From NCBI GenBank assembly GCA_964608265.1, contig CAZSNP010000007.1, forward strand, positions 38,828 through 102,827: 64,000 bases of DNA, in the 5' to 3' direction. The position numbers and the translations under genes were made by a program. The notes under the pieces were generated by a model that was not told the DNA's origin, made no database searches, and worked only from the letters and a program-made list of their open reading frames with translations. This stretch comes from JANWXR01 sp964608265. GTDB taxonomy: Bacteria; Chloroflexota; Anaerolineae; Anaerolineales; UBA6663. Below, in pieces: positions 52,218 through 61,814 of this stretch (position 1 is its first letter; each line of letters opens with the position of its first letter).

Positions 52218-53423
52218 GTGACCTTTCCCCTCCTCCCCGACTATCAACTTTTCCTCCTCCCGGCGCGGGACGCGCAGGCGGCAGCCGTGTGGGGTGCGGC
52301 GGCGATGGCCTACGCCGCCTTCTATCCGGATGTCCACTTCTCGCGCGAGCCGTCGCGCGTGGATTGGCGCGGCTACCGCCACATCACCATCGTCAACCCG
52401 GCCTTCTGGCCCGATGATCTGACCCTCGCCATCCGGCAGGCCAATCCGCAGGCCGAACTCGATTTCATTGATGCGCAATCGCCCGAGGTCTTGCAGACCG
52501 TCCTCAACGTGCGCGTGTTCACAGGGCTGCGCTATGGCATCAAGGTCGAAGTCGATTGGTTGAAGGTGTGGCCGGTCGGCAAAGCACTGGTCGGCCTGCA
52601 TGGCCGCGCCGACGGGGAGTTGCAGGAGGCCGATTTCGGATTGGTGAGCCGCGCGCGAGTGGAGGCCGTCAAGCTCACCTCGTACGCCACGCCCGACAGC
52701 GTCGCCCGGCTGCGGGCCATCAACCCCGACCTCTTCATCATGGTGCGGGCCTTCGTGCCTTTCGGCGATGGCCGGCGCATTGCGCCGCAGGAATTCTTCG
52801 ACTTCACCGCTGACGACGTGGCCCGGCTGTACGATTTCGACCCGCAGATCCGGTACATCGAACTGCACAACGAACCGAACCTGCGGCTGGAGGGGTGGGG
52901 CGCGAGCTGGGCCAACGGGCGGGGCTTCGCAGAATGGTTCCGGCAGGTCCTCGATCTGTATCGGGCGCGCTTCCCGGAAGCGTTGCTGGGTTTCCCCGGC
53001 CTCTCACCCGGCCCGACCCTCGAAGCGCGCGGTCGCGCCGACTCGGAGGTGTTCCTGGCCGAGGCCGCCGATGCGGCCAAAGAGGCGGATTGGATTGGTG
53101 TGCACGCCTATTGGGTGAACGAACGCGAATTGACCGATGAGCGCGAAGGGTTCGGCTTTGTGCGCTACCGGCGGCGCTTCGCCGACAAACTGCTCTTCAT
53201 CACCGAGTTCGGCAACCCGCAGCAGCCCAGGCCCGCCGTCGCCGAGCAGTATACCCGCTACTACAGCGCGCTGCGCAAAGTCCCCGGCCTCGGCGCCGCG
53301 TTTGCGTATGTCATGTCCACCTCGAACGCGGAAGAGTCGCCGCGCTGGGCCTGGCGCGATGAGGCCGGGAACGACCTGGGCCTGGCCGAGGTGGTGGGCC
53401 GGCGGCAATTCCCGGACGAATGA
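52218..53423 (+). CDS. Putative clan-A glycoside hydrolase-like TIM barrel, paralogue 1
   Basis: The 401-residue protein has no signal peptide. ELHNEPNL (about 215) and LFITEFGNP (about 330) place the two catalytic Glu of clan A glycosidases (GH5/39/53-like barrels). GLHGRAD, VEAVKLTS and WIGVHAYW line up with the next gene. I cannot assign a GH family. The start is GTG 52218. The next gene overlaps by 4 bp or begins 12 bp later. Confidence 0.72.
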   Translation: MTFPLLPDYQLFLLPARDAQAAAVWGAAAMAYAAFYPDVHFSREPSRVDWRGYRHITIVNPAFWPDDLTLAIRQANPQAELDFIDAQSPEVLQTVLNVRVFTGLRYGIKVEVDWLKVWPVGKALVGLHGRADGELQEADFGLVSRARVEAVKLTSYATPDSVARLRAINPDLFIMVRAFVPFGDGRRIAPQEFFDFTADDVARLYDFDPQIRYIELHNEPNLRLEGWGASWANGRGFAEWFRQVLDLYRARFPEALLGFPGLSPGPTLEARGRADSEVFLAEAADAAKEADWIGVHAYWVNERELTDEREGFGFVRYRRRFADKLLFITEFGNPQQPRPAVAEQYTRYYSALRKVPGLGAAFAYVMSTSNAEESPRWAWRDEAGNDLGLAEVVGRRQFPDE

Positions 53424-53434
53424 GGGAGTGTGTC

Positions 53435-54613
53435 ATGCCCGATTTTCAATTGATCCTGTTGCCCAGGCGCGATTACTTTCAATGGGTGTTCGCCGCCAAA
53501 GACTACGTCATCAAGTTCGCGGCCAACCTCACCGCAGAGCCGGGTTCGGCCGGCCGGTACCTCGCCGAACAGCTCACCGTGACGGTGGTGGATGTGCCGG
53601 ACGGCTACCCCGAGTACGGCGACATCCAGGCCTGGTTTGCCCGCCACTTCCCCACCGTGCGGGTGGATGCCGTGCCCGCGCAAACGCCCGCCGACCTGCG
53701 CGAGGCGCTGGCCCGCCGCATCAGCGCCAACGATCGCTTCCTGCCTCTGCGGCCCGGTTTTGATTTCAGCCGCGTGTGGCCGGCCGGGAAGTGCCTCGTC
53801 GGGTTGCACGGTCGCGCCGACGGGCGCCTGCAGGCCGCCGACCTGGCGGTGGTCGCGCAGGCCCGTGTCGAGGCCGTGAAGCTGATGTCAACCGCCGCGA
53901 CCGAGGATGCGGAGCGGTTATGGGCCATCAACCCGAAGATATACCTTATGGTGCGGCTCTTCGACGACTTGCGCGAGCGCCAGGTGAGCGCCGATGAGTT
54001 TGCCTCGCACGTCATTGATGACATGCGGCGTTTCTATCAGCTGGGCGTGCGCGACTTCGAGGTGCACAACGAGCCGAACCTGCGCGATGAGGGCTGGGGG
54101 GTGAACTGGCCGACCGGGCGCGAGTTCGCCGGGTGGTTTTTGCGCGTGCGGGCCAACCTCGCGTACTCTTTCCCCGAGGCCCGCATTGGTTGGCCGGGCC
54201 TCTCGCCCGACGGCCTTCCGATGCCCAATCGCACCAACGACATGCGCTTCCTCGACGAGGCCGAGGAGGCCCTGCGGGCGGCCGACTTCATCGGCATTCA
54301 CTGCTATTGGCGCGACGAGGCCGAGCGGCTCTCGCCGAGCGGCGGCCTGGGTTGGCGCGAATATCGCCGGCGCTATCCTGAGAAATTGTTGTTCATCACC
54401 GAGTTCAGCAACCCGGCAGCCGGCGTTGATCCGCGCCTGAAGGGCGAGCAGTATGTCCGCTACTATCAGGATTTGCGCAGCCAGCCGGGGATGGGGGCGG
54501 CATTTTCGTTCGTCGCCTCGGCCTCGGCCGGGTTCGGCCACGAGGCCTGGCGTGGGGAGGACGGGCGCTTGAGCGCCATCGTCAGCGTCGTGGGGGCGCG
54601 TTCGCTTGCGTAG
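53435..54613 (+). CDS. Putative clan-A glycoside hydrolase-like TIM barrel, paralogue 2
   Basis: The 392-residue protein is a clear paralogue of its upstream neighbour (GLHGRADGRLQAADL against GLHGRADGELQEADF; EVHNEPNLRDEGWG against ELHNEPNLRLEGWG; FIGIHCYW; LFITEFSNP). Both Glu are kept. The N-terminal 100 residues are diverged, which suggests different ligands. The upstream GGGAG site suits ATG 53435; an ATG at 53420 overlaps the previous stop. Confidence 0.72.
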   Translation: MPDFQLILLPRRDYFQWVFAAKDYVIKFAANLTAEPGSAGRYLAEQLTVTVVDVPDGYPEYGDIQAWFARHFPTVRVDAVPAQTPADLREALARRISANDRFLPLRPGFDFSRVWPAGKCLVGLHGRADGRLQAADLAVVAQARVEAVKLMSTAATEDAERLWAINPKIYLMVRLFDDLRERQVSADEFASHVIDDMRRFYQLGVRDFEVHNEPNLRDEGWGVNWPTGREFAGWFLRVRANLAYSFPEARIGWPGLSPDGLPMPNRTNDMRFLDEAEEALRAADFIGIHCYWRDEAERLSPSGGLGWREYRRRYPEKLLFITEFSNPAAGVDPRLKGEQYVRYYQDLRSQPGMGAAFSFVASASAGFGHEAWRGEDGRLSAIVSVVGARSLA

Positions 54614-54632
54614 CGGCGGCTGAGCCGTCACC

Positions 54633-55904
54633 TCAATCCGAAACCAGCAACTGCATCTGTGTCACGTAGCTGTCGAAGGAGTGGCCGGCCCCGTACACGG
54701 TGATGGATTTCAGCACCGCCGGGGCTGCGTTGCGTACGCGAAAGATGGCGAGCAGATTTGGCGAGTCATACGTCTGCCACCGGCCACGCTCAAAACGCAA
54801 ATGCGAGTCGCTCAACGGCTCCGGACACGGCAGGCACACGGTTTCGCCAAAGGCCGAGCTGGCGTTGTAATAGAACCCCTGCACCCACTCTCGTTCCGCG
54901 CCAAACACATCCACGTAGCGGAGCTTGACCATCACCGGGCACTCGGTGCCGCGATCACCGCAGTTGTAAATCAGTGGATCCTGAAAACTCAGGAAGAACT
55001 CAAATTGCAGCTTGAGTGAGTTGAAATCGCGCACATCCACATCGTTGAGGGTTTGGGTCAACCCCACCTCACCCCAGCCGGGGTTGATCCGCTGAAACCG
55101 TATCGCCTGCCGCCCGGCGAATGCGCCCGGCTCGACCCGGCCCGTCGTATCCCCCGGCGGTGACACGGTCGTATTCCAACTGGCCCCAAGCGCTTGTTGA
55201 AACTCGCCATCGCGGATGAGGTTGCGCTCGGCGGGCAGCGGCAGCCCGGGGGCCTGGCCCGGCACGATATCCACCCGCTGATCGGCGGCCACGCGGCGCG
55301 TCTCGTTCTGCGCGCTCACCTGCGCCTCGCCCTCGCGCACGGTGATGACGGTCTCGGCCTGGGAGGCGGTGTCGATGCGCACGTTGCTGCCCGGTGTATC
55401 GAGCACGGTGACGACGTTGGGCACGGCGTTGATTTGCAGCCGCACCGTTCGCCCACGCGGGTCGCCGTTGGTGGTGGCCCGCACAACCCCTTTTTCAATT
55501 CGGACGCTGATCTCGTGCTGGGTGGTGCTCCACCACGGGAAGCGCGGGCTGGCGGCGGTCTCAAGCCTGATCGTCGCGCCGCCGTACACCACTAGCGTCG
55601 CGAGCGAGGCCTGCGTCCCCGGCGCGATGAAGTTGAGCGTAACCTGCGTGTTGCCGAGCGTGTACAACGTTGACCCGACCGGGACGTTGCCCTGTGGCAA
55701 TTCCTGCCGGTCGAAACCCGGCCGCCGGAAATAAACCGTGCCGTTGTATTCGATGGCGATGTTCTGATTGACGGTGGAGCGCTGCGCCCACGACGCCAGC
55801 CGGGACGGCACGAAGTAGAGCAGGGCGCAAAAGGTGAGGAAGGCCAGCCACAGCACGACCCACGCCGTGCGTTCGGGATTCTGGCGCGCCAGCCGGGTGG
55901 TCAT
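54633..55904 (-). CDS. FecR-domain membrane-anchored protein
   Basis: The 423-residue protein has one N-terminal membrane helix (about 14-34), then a beta-rich part with FecR-like segments (VGSTLYTLGNTQVTLNF, VLDTPGSNVRI, VTVREGEAQVSA, VAADQRVDIVPG). The C-terminal half (about 225-420) looks like a carbohydrate-binding beta sandwich (LIRDGEFQQALGASW ...). It should lie outside the membrane. Its ATG overlaps the acylphosphatase stop by 4 bp. Confidence 0.78.
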   Translation of the reverse strand: MTTRLARQNPERTAWVVLWLAFLTFCALLYFVPSRLASWAQRSTVNQNIAIEYNGTVYFRRPGFDRQELPQGNVPVGSTLYTLGNTQVTLNFIAPGTQASLATLVVYGGATIRLETAASPRFPWWSTTQHEISVRIEKGVVRATTNGDPRGRTVRLQINAVPNVVTVLDTPGSNVRIDTASQAETVITVREGEAQVSAQNETRRVAADQRVDIVPGQAPGLPLPAERNLIRDGEFQQALGASWNTTVSPPGDTTGRVEPGAFAGRQAIRFQRINPGWGEVGLTQTLNDVDVRDFNSLKLQFEFFLSFQDPLIYNCGDRGTECPVMVKLRYVDVFGAEREWVQGFYYNASSAFGETVCLPCPEPLSDSHLRFERGRWQTYDSPNLLAIFRVRNAAPAVLKSITVYGAGHSFDSYVTQMQLLVSD

Positions 55905-56185
55905 ACGTGGATGTCGAAACGCGTGAACTCAGCGGTGGCCGGCAGCCATTCGCCCTGCACGGAGGCAACAACAGCGTGCGGCGGCCCATGGCGCAGGAAC
56001 TCGTGGAGTTGCTCGAGCGCCGCGCGCGGGCCTTCGGCCAGCACCTCGACCGAACCATTCGGCAGGTTGCGCACCCAGCCGGTCAGGCGCAAGGCCTGGG
56101 CGCGATGCAGGGTGGTGTAACGGAAGTTGACGCCCTGCACCCGGCCGTGGACGACGGCGTGCAGGCGAGCGAGCGAGTCGGCCAT
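55901..56185 (-). CDS. acyP: Acylphosphatase
   Basis: The 94-residue protein has the family motif VHGRVQGVNFRY with the phosphate-binding Arg, and GWVRNLPNGSVEV with the catalytic Asn. It hydrolyses acyl phosphates. ATG 56185 gives the normal length. It precedes the FecR gene with a 4-bp overlap. Confidence 0.95.
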   Translation of the reverse strand: MADSLARLHAVVHGRVQGVNFRYTTLHRAQALRLTGWVRNLPNGSVEVLAEGPRAALEQLHEFLRHGPPHAVVASVQGEWLPATAEFTRFDIHV

Positions 56186-56264
56186 CTTCGGTGGTGTTGC
56201 GATGGTGTGAGTCAGCGGGCTGATAACGCGGCATCGTCGAACGATGTTCCGGCCAGCACGCAAC

Positions 56265-56290
56265 AAAAAAGCCATCCGAGTGGATGGCTT
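56265..56290 (-). terminator. Terminator after the peptidase-MA-like gene
   Basis: On the minus strand AAGCCATCC/GGATGGCTT forms a 9-bp stem with a 4-base loop, followed by a T-run ending TTTTTTG. It lies 12 bp beyond the stop of the gene at 56302. Confidence 0.92.
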
Positions 56291-56301
56291 GTGCGCGGTG
56301 A

Positions 56302-57561
56302 TTATACCACTCGCGGTGCGGCTCTTCGCCCGGGGCGTTGTATGACCAGCGAGAAGACGATCGGCGCGACGACGATCATGATCGCCCCGACCACCAGCAG
56401 CGGCAGCGCCGATTCGGCGCGAGAGGCCGGCGCGGCCCCGTTCACCGCGTCCTTGAGCCACTGCGCCTCGAGGTCGGCCAGCGACATGCCCAGAGCCGTC
56501 TGCACACCGCTGCCGCAAGCCTGACCCTCACGGTAGGCCTGCAACATGTTGCTGATGGCTCGTGACCCGAAGCGATCGCGGATGTAGCGGACGACCGATT
56601 CGCTTTGAGCATAGGCCAGCTGGGCCTGAGCCGGGTCGGCCGGGAAGGGTGCACACAGCGCAGCCAAACTCTGAAGTTGATTGTTCGCCTGCGCGCCGGC
56701 CAACGTCGTCGCAGCGGCCGCGTCCGGGCTGGATTGATTGAGCACGGCCAGGCCTTCGTTGAGCCAGGCGGGCAGCGCGGCGAAGCGATCGGCATCCCCC
56801 ACGGCTTGATACAGCAGGATGTGCGTCAGCTCGTGCGGGATTTTGCGGCCCATGCGGGTGATGGTCTCGATATCATCGGGCGGCACGGTGGCGATAATGG
56901 TGCCGAAGACCGGGTTGGCGTGACCGTCGGCCCACAGCCGGTTCGCGGCGCTCAGCGCCAGTTGGGCGTCGGTCTCATTGGCGTAGAGATAAATATCAAC
57001 CTTTTCGGGAAGAGCCGCGCGGATGTCGCGGTTGGCCTGCATCAGCCCGTTGCTGGCGATGTCGAGCGCGGTGCGGCCATAGGCGCGATCACCGCGATAC
57101 CACCACACCGTGAGGCGCTCCTCGCTCAGGCTCTGCCACTCGAAGCGATTATCGAGGTGGCGAAAAGTCTGGTGCGCGGTTTCGAGGAAGTTGCCGGCCT
57201 CATCGCGCGCCTCCCACCAATACTCCACCGGCGAGAACGGCTGCAGTTGGCGTTTGCTCGGCTGAAGGGTGTAGGTGGCGGTCACCTCTGTGCCGGCGAT
57301 GAACCGCGCGGTATCGGAGACCGTCCACGCCACATCGGGCGTGCGCAGGTTAAGGGTCACGGCCACGATCGGGCTATCGGCGGCGAGGTTGATGGTGAAC
57401 GTCGGCGCCTGCCCGAAGACATATTCGGGCACGCCCATCGTCACCACGCGCGGGCCGGTCTGCGCGTGGACGGTGCGCAGCGGCAACCCGGCGGCGGACA
57501 GGAGCCAGACGATACCAACGGTCAGGCGGATCACAAAGGTCATGGCTGAATTTCGCGGCAT
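56302..57561 (-). CDS. Peptidase-MA-like zinc metallopeptidase, membrane-anchored
   Basis: The 419-residue protein has an N-terminal signal peptide, a beta domain, and a gluzincin core with IPHELTHILLYQ (HExxH) and the downstream Glu in WLNEGLAVL. A C-terminal membrane helix (about 390-410) with a basic tail anchors it. This matches the peptidase MA family. The start ATG 57561 includes the signal; ATG 57570 is possible. The terminator at 56265-56290 follows. Confidence 0.85.
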   Translation of the reverse strand: MPRNSAMTFVIRLTVGIVWLLSAAGLPLRTVHAQTGPRVVTMGVPEYVFGQAPTFTINLAADSPIVAVTLNLRTPDVAWTVSDTARFIAGTEVTATYTLQPSKRQLQPFSPVEYWWEARDEAGNFLETAHQTFRHLDNRFEWQSLSEERLTVWWYRGDRAYGRTALDIASNGLMQANRDIRAALPEKVDIYLYANETDAQLALSAANRLWADGHANPVFGTIIATVPPDDIETITRMGRKIPHELTHILLYQAVGDADRFAALPAWLNEGLAVLNQSSPDAAAATTLAGAQANNQLQSLAALCAPFPADPAQAQLAYAQSESVVRYIRDRFGSRAISNMLQAYREGQACGSGVQTALGMSLADLEAQWLKDAVNGAAPASRAESALPLLVVGAIMIVVAPIVFSLVIQRPGRRAAPRVV

Positions 57562-57660
57562 GGTCAACACTCTCGCTCAAAGTTTGGTTGCCCGGAGTTC
57601 TGCAAAAAGTGTGCCATGCCGGTTGGCGGACGGTTTCACCCGCCAATGTTCACGGGCATT

Positions 57661-58587
57661 TTAGCCGCCCGCCTGCAGATAGACAATCAGCGGGGAGAGG
57701 GTGACGGGGCTGAGCAAGGTCGAGGCGATGACAACGCCCGTGACGAGGTCCATGTCCAGATCATATTGCAGGGCGATCACCGTGGTGATGACGGCGGTGG
57801 GCATGGAGGCTTCGAGGATGGCGGCCTGGCGCGTCACACCTTGCAGCCCGAGCGCGGCGGCGAGCGCGATGGCGACCAGCGGCGCGACGAGCAGTTGCAG
57901 CGCCACAGCCAGCGCCATCGCCCCGAATTTGGCCCGCGCCCAGTCGTCGCGCCTCATCCGCGCGATTTGCAGCCCGAGCAGAACCAGCATCACCGGGATG
58001 GCGGCCTCGCCCAGCAGGGTGATGGCGCGGTCAAGGTACAGCGGCACGCCGAAGCCGGTGAAGCGCGCCAATCCGGCGGCGATGAGGGCATAAAAGGCCG
58101 GGACGGTTACGACTTCACGCGCGGCTTCGGCGGGCGAACGCTTGCCGAGGGATGCAAGGAAGATGCCAACGGTGTACACGCCGATGGTGCTGAAGATGTA
58201 GAACACGACGGCGCGCGCCAGGGCCTCGTCGCCGAAGGCAAAGCGATTGGCGGCCAGCCCGTAGTTGCCCCCATTCACAAACACCGCTGCGATGATGAGC
58301 GTCGCCAGCGCGCGTCGCTCCATCCGCGAAGCCAGGCCGAGCATGGCGGTCAGGGCCACCATCAGCCCGATGTGGCCGGCGGTAAAGACGGCCAATTGCG
58401 CGAACTCGGCGCCACTGACGGGGGTTTGGGTGAGGGAGGAGAAGACCAGGCACGGGCTGAAGATGTAGAACGACAGCCGCGTCACCGTGCGCAGGTCGGG
58501 CTGAAAGGCGCGGCCTACCGCCACGCCCGCAGCCGCGCACAGGAAGATGGGCAGTAAGTTGTCGAGAAAGACTGAGAGGAGGATCAA
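57661..58587 (-). CDS. AEC-family transporter (auxin efflux carrier type)
   Basis: The 308-residue protein has about ten helices in two inverted halves. FVNGGNYGLAANRFAFG, IPVMLVLLGLQIAR and LEASMPTAVITTVIALQYDLD are standard AEC segments. Relatives export organic acids such as malate. It starts 30 bp after the HEAT-repeat gene and may share its transcript. Confidence 0.9.
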   Translation of the reverse strand: MILLSVFLDNLLPIFLCAAAGVAVGRAFQPDLRTVTRLSFYIFSPCLVFSSLTQTPVSGAEFAQLAVFTAGHIGLMVALTAMLGLASRMERRALATLIIAAVFVNGGNYGLAANRFAFGDEALARAVVFYIFSTIGVYTVGIFLASLGKRSPAEAAREVVTVPAFYALIAAGLARFTGFGVPLYLDRAITLLGEAAIPVMLVLLGLQIARMRRDDWARAKFGAMALAVALQLLVAPLVAIALAAALGLQGVTRQAAILEASMPTAVITTVIALQYDLDMDLVTGVVIASTLLSPVTLSPLIVYLQAGG

Positions 58588-58616
58588 TTGCAGCAGCGGA
58601 TTTCATCCGCGACGAG

Positions 58617-59621
58617 CTAATTCAGCCGGTCGCCCAGACGCGAGCGCGGGTCGGGGTCGTCGAAGTCATCGGCGGCATCATCATCGTCAAAGTCAAACAG
58701 CTCGAGGTTGAGCATGTCGTCGTGGAAGACGAGGTTCTCCAACGCCTCCTCGATGAAGTCGCGTTCGTCGTCATCCGCATCCTGCAGCAGGTCGGTGAGG
58801 ATTGTGCGGGCCTCATCGCCGCCCACCTGCCCGAGGCTCCAGATCGCGGCTTCGCGCACCTGGGTGTCGCCGTCGTCTACCCTCTCGGCCAGTTCGGGCA
58901 CCGCCGCTTGAAGCTCCAGCTCGCCGGCGGCGCGCACCGCCTCGAACCGCAGTTCGGGATCGTCGCTGTCCAACTCCTTCAGCACCTGCGGCTCCCAGAT
59001 CTGATTGGCGCTACGGCCCATCGCGAAGACGGCGCTGACCTGCAGGAGGTGCTCGGGCGAATGGTACGCGCGCTCGATCAACCCCGGCACCTCGGAGCGG
59101 CTGGAGAAGGCGATGGCCTCGAGCGCGCGCCGGCGCACCGCGAGATCGTCGCTGCCGCGAATGGCCGCCAGCAGGGCTTCCTCCACCCGTTTGGCCTGCG
59201 CCACCGGGATCTCTTCGATCTCGCCGAGGTAGACATACATCCCTAAAGCACTCGCGGCCGCAGCGCGGACTTCGACCGATGGGTCGAGCTGCAGCAATTC
59301 GATGAACGGCGCCATCAGCGCCGGGTCTTCGCTCTCCCACAGGCTGCGGATAGCAGTGGCCCGCACTTCGGCGTCGGTGTCCTCGAGGCCGAAGGTGAAC
59401 ACCGCCTCGAAGTTGACCTCTTCATTCGCCTCGCCGATCTCGCTCAAATCCTGCATTACGCTCCGCCGCCGCTCCACCGCGATCTGCGCCCATTCCAGTT
59501 CGAGCGCGGCCAAATCGGCCCGGTTGAGGTCTGAGAATAGGTAAAGGTCGGTCGGCGGGAAGGGGTGATCCAGGTCGCGCAGGTGGGCGAGGACGGTGGC
59601 GAATTCGGGGGAAGCGGCCAT
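58617..59621 (-). CDS. HEAT-repeat protein
   Basis: The 334-residue acidic protein has repeated helical pairs (DTDAEVRATAIRSLWE, DPSVEVRAAAASALG, DPELRFEAVRAAGEL, DTQVREAAIWSLGQVG), which mark HEAT/PBS-lyase-type repeats. The tail is extremely rich in Asp. It is likely a protein-binding scaffold. It starts 2 bp after rseP. Confidence 0.85.
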   Translation of the reverse strand: MAASPEFATVLAHLRDLDHPFPPTDLYLFSDLNRADLAALELEWAQIAVERRRSVMQDLSEIGEANEEVNFEAVFTFGLEDTDAEVRATAIRSLWESEDPALMAPFIELLQLDPSVEVRAAAASALGMYVYLGEIEEIPVAQAKRVEEALLAAIRGSDDLAVRRRALEAIAFSSRSEVPGLIERAYHSPEHLLQVSAVFAMGRSANQIWEPQVLKELDSDDPELRFEAVRAAGELELQAAVPELAERVDDGDTQVREAAIWSLGQVGGDEARTILTDLLQDADDDERDFIEEALENLVFHDDMLNLELFDFDDDDAADDFDDPDPRSRLGDRLN

Positions 59622-59623
59622 GC

Positions 59624-60748
59624 TCACCTCGGGAAGATGGGGTTGACGATGTCTTGATATGTGATGACGACCATCAACATCAGCAGCACAACCATGCCGA
59701 CGAGGTGCACTAACCCCTCGCGCGCCGGGTCGATGCGCCGGCCGCGGATGGCTTCGATGAGGACGAAGATGATGCGGCCGCCATCCAGGGCGGGCAGGGG
59801 GAGGAGGTTGGTGAGGGCCAGCGCCACGCTGATGGTGCCGATGAGTTGCACCACCGGAAACCACTGATTGGATTCGGTCGCGACTTCGACGGCGACGCGG
59901 GTCAGGTCGTTCATGCCGACGATGCCGATGGGCCGGGCAACGTCGAGCGGGATTTCGCCGCGCAACAACCGGCCGGGCAGGCGGATCAGCTCATCGAATT
60001 GAAACGCAATCTCCTGAAACGCGCGGCCAAAGGCCTGCGGCCAGGAGTAATCGGTGACGAGCGATAACTCCATCGCAATGCCCATCGGGCCTTCGCCCTG
60101 CGGCCATTCGGTGCGCGGCGTCACCGTCACCGCCACGGTCTGCTCGCCCCGGCGCACGGTGAGGCCGATCGGCGTGCCGAGGCTGGCGTATACGAGCTGG
60201 CTGATCTGTTGCGGGCGGTGGATGTCGGCGCCGTTGGCCGTGAGCACCACGTCGCCCTTCTGCAAACCGGCGGCGGCCGCCGGCGAGCCGGGCCGCACCT
60301 CCGACAACGACACCCGGTCGGGCCAGCCCAACTGAAATCCAATGGCGAAGACCAGCACGGCGAAGATCAAATTGAAGGTGGAGCCGGCGGCCAGCACGGC
60401 GATGCGGGCGGTCTTCGAGGCCGAGGCCAGCCCGCCGATCACGTTGGCGTTGTCCTCGCCCGCCGGGCGGACAAACCCGCCGATGGGGAGGACGTTGAGG
60501 GAATAGATCGTGCGCGGCCCGCCGAGTTCCTCCGGCCGGGGCGCGTTCTGCCCGACGAACACCCGCCAGCGATTGTCTTTATCTTTGACGAAGCCGAGGC
60601 CGCGCGGCGGGAAGCCGATGCCGAATTCCTCAACGTGAATTTTGAAGAAACGCGCCGCGAGGAAGTGCCCCAGCTCGTGCACAAAGACGAGCACGGTGAG
60701 CACGACGATGAAGATCAACACACTGCCGATACCGGAGAGGCCAAACAT
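59624..60748 (-). CDS. rseP: RseP-type site-2 membrane metalloprotease
   Basis: The 374-residue protein has HELGHFLAARF in its first helix, a PDZ domain (about 145-225, GSPAAAAGLQKGDVVLTANG) and LLPLPALDGGR in a later helix. These are the zinc-binding motifs of S2P proteases, which cut anti-sigma factors or signal-peptide remnants inside the membrane. A minus-strand TATAAT lies at 60798-60803, 50 bp upstream, with a weak -35. Confidence 0.94.
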   Translation of the reverse strand: MFGLSGIGSVLIFIVVLTVLVFVHELGHFLAARFFKIHVEEFGIGFPPRGLGFVKDKDNRWRVFVGQNAPRPEELGGPRTIYSLNVLPIGGFVRPAGEDNANVIGGLASASKTARIAVLAAGSTFNLIFAVLVFAIGFQLGWPDRVSLSEVRPGSPAAAAGLQKGDVVLTANGADIHRPQQISQLVYASLGTPIGLTVRRGEQTVAVTVTPRTEWPQGEGPMGIAMELSLVTDYSWPQAFGRAFQEIAFQFDELIRLPGRLLRGEIPLDVARPIGIVGMNDLTRVAVEVATESNQWFPVVQLIGTISVALALTNLLPLPALDGGRIIFVLIEAIRGRRIDPAREGLVHLVGMVVLLMLMVVITYQDIVNPIFPR

Positions 60749-60832
60749 GCGGGTTCCATTTCGGATGGCGCAGGGCGCGCAATCAAACTGCGAGGCGATT
60801 ATACCGCAGGCACTTTGGGGATCAGCTCACAC

Positions 60833-61813
60833 TCACTCGGACTTAATCAACCGCGCCGGGCCGCCGGGCAGGGCGGTGAAGGTCTGCGGCACGCCCAGGG
60901 CCCGCAGGCGCATCGCAATTTCAGGCGCGTGTTCCGCAGGTGTGAGGCAGTGCACGTTCGGCCCGGCGTCAATGGTGAAGCACACGGGCAGGCCCGCCGC
61001 GCGCCACTCGCGCACCGCGCTCATCACCGCCAGCGTCAAAGGCTCCCAATAGTAAAGCGGCGGCGTGCTCGTCATCATCACCGCGTGCATCAACGTCGAG
61101 TCGGCTTCGACCACCTCGGCGAGCGAATCGAAATCGCGCTCGAGCAGCGCCGTTCGACAGGCGCTGAGCCGTTCGGCTGCGCCCGCGACGCGCGCGGCTT
61201 GCAGCGGGCTGGTATCGGCCAGCGCATGCCCTTCGGTCGAGCCGGTCGCTTTGTGGCGCGTGCTGAGGACGGCGATCACATCGGCGAGCGCCCAGTGCTC
61301 GGGCGGCGCGATGCTGACGGCGAAGGAGTCTGCATCGCCCGTGCCCATCCGCCATTCCGCGAAGCCGGCGGGGATGGAGCGCGACGCCGAGCCGGAGCCG
61401 CGCCGGGCCAGCGCGCTCAACTGCGCCTCGCTGCCTTTGAGGCCGGCCGCCGCCGCCGCCGCCACGGTGAGCGCGGCGAACGCTGAGGCCGACGAGGCGA
61501 TGCCCGCGCCCGAGGGAAAGTTGTTGTGGCTTTCGACGCGCGCGCGCAGCGTCGTTTGCGCGCACAGCCGGATGAGGTTGAGGTGTTCGACAACCCGCCC
61601 GCGCGCCGCGCCGGTTGCGCTGGCGCCGCCGATGCTCACCTCGTCCTCCGGCAAATCCGCCGCGAACGTGACCGTCGTGCGCGTTTCGAGGCCGGCCAGG
61701 TTCATCGAGAGCGAGGGATTGACCGGCAAGCGCAGCGCATGATCGCGATTGCCCCAGTATTTGATGACGGCGATGTTGGCGCAAGCGACAGCCGTTGCTT
61801 GTCGAAGCGACAT
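60833..61813 (-). CDS. mvaD: Mevalonate-pathway decarboxylase (diphosphomevalonate or phosphomevalonate)
   Basis: The 326-residue GHMP-fold protein starts with ANIAVIKYWGNRD and shows the P-loop-like FPSGAGIASSASAFAAL, RGSGSASRSIPAGFAEW and TIDAGPNVHCL, all MvaD landmarks. It makes IPP or isopentenyl phosphate. In a Chloroflexota relative (Roseiflexus castenholzii), a close homologue was shown to act on phosphomevalonate and to need isopentenyl phosphate kinase, so substrate is open. It fits with fni and the prenyl synthase at the other end of the window. Confidence 0.92.
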   Translation of the reverse strand: MSLRQATAVACANIAVIKYWGNRDHALRLPVNPSLSMNLAGLETRTTVTFAADLPEDEVSIGGASATGAARGRVVEHLNLIRLCAQTTLRARVESHNNFPSGAGIASSASAFAALTVAAAAAAGLKGSEAQLSALARRGSGSASRSIPAGFAEWRMGTGDADSFAVSIAPPEHWALADVIAVLSTRHKATGSTEGHALADTSPLQAARVAGAAERLSACRTALLERDFDSLAEVVEADSTLMHAVMMTSTPPLYYWEPLTLAVMSAVREWRAAGLPVCFTIDAGPNVHCLTPAEHAPEIAMRLRALGVPQTFTALPGGPARLIKSE

Positions 61814-61814
61814 G

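Noticed and set aside
56301..56306. TATAAT on the minus strand as promoter of acyP
   Set aside because: It overlaps the stop codon of the upstream gene, and a terminator hairpin lies directly downstream before acyP.
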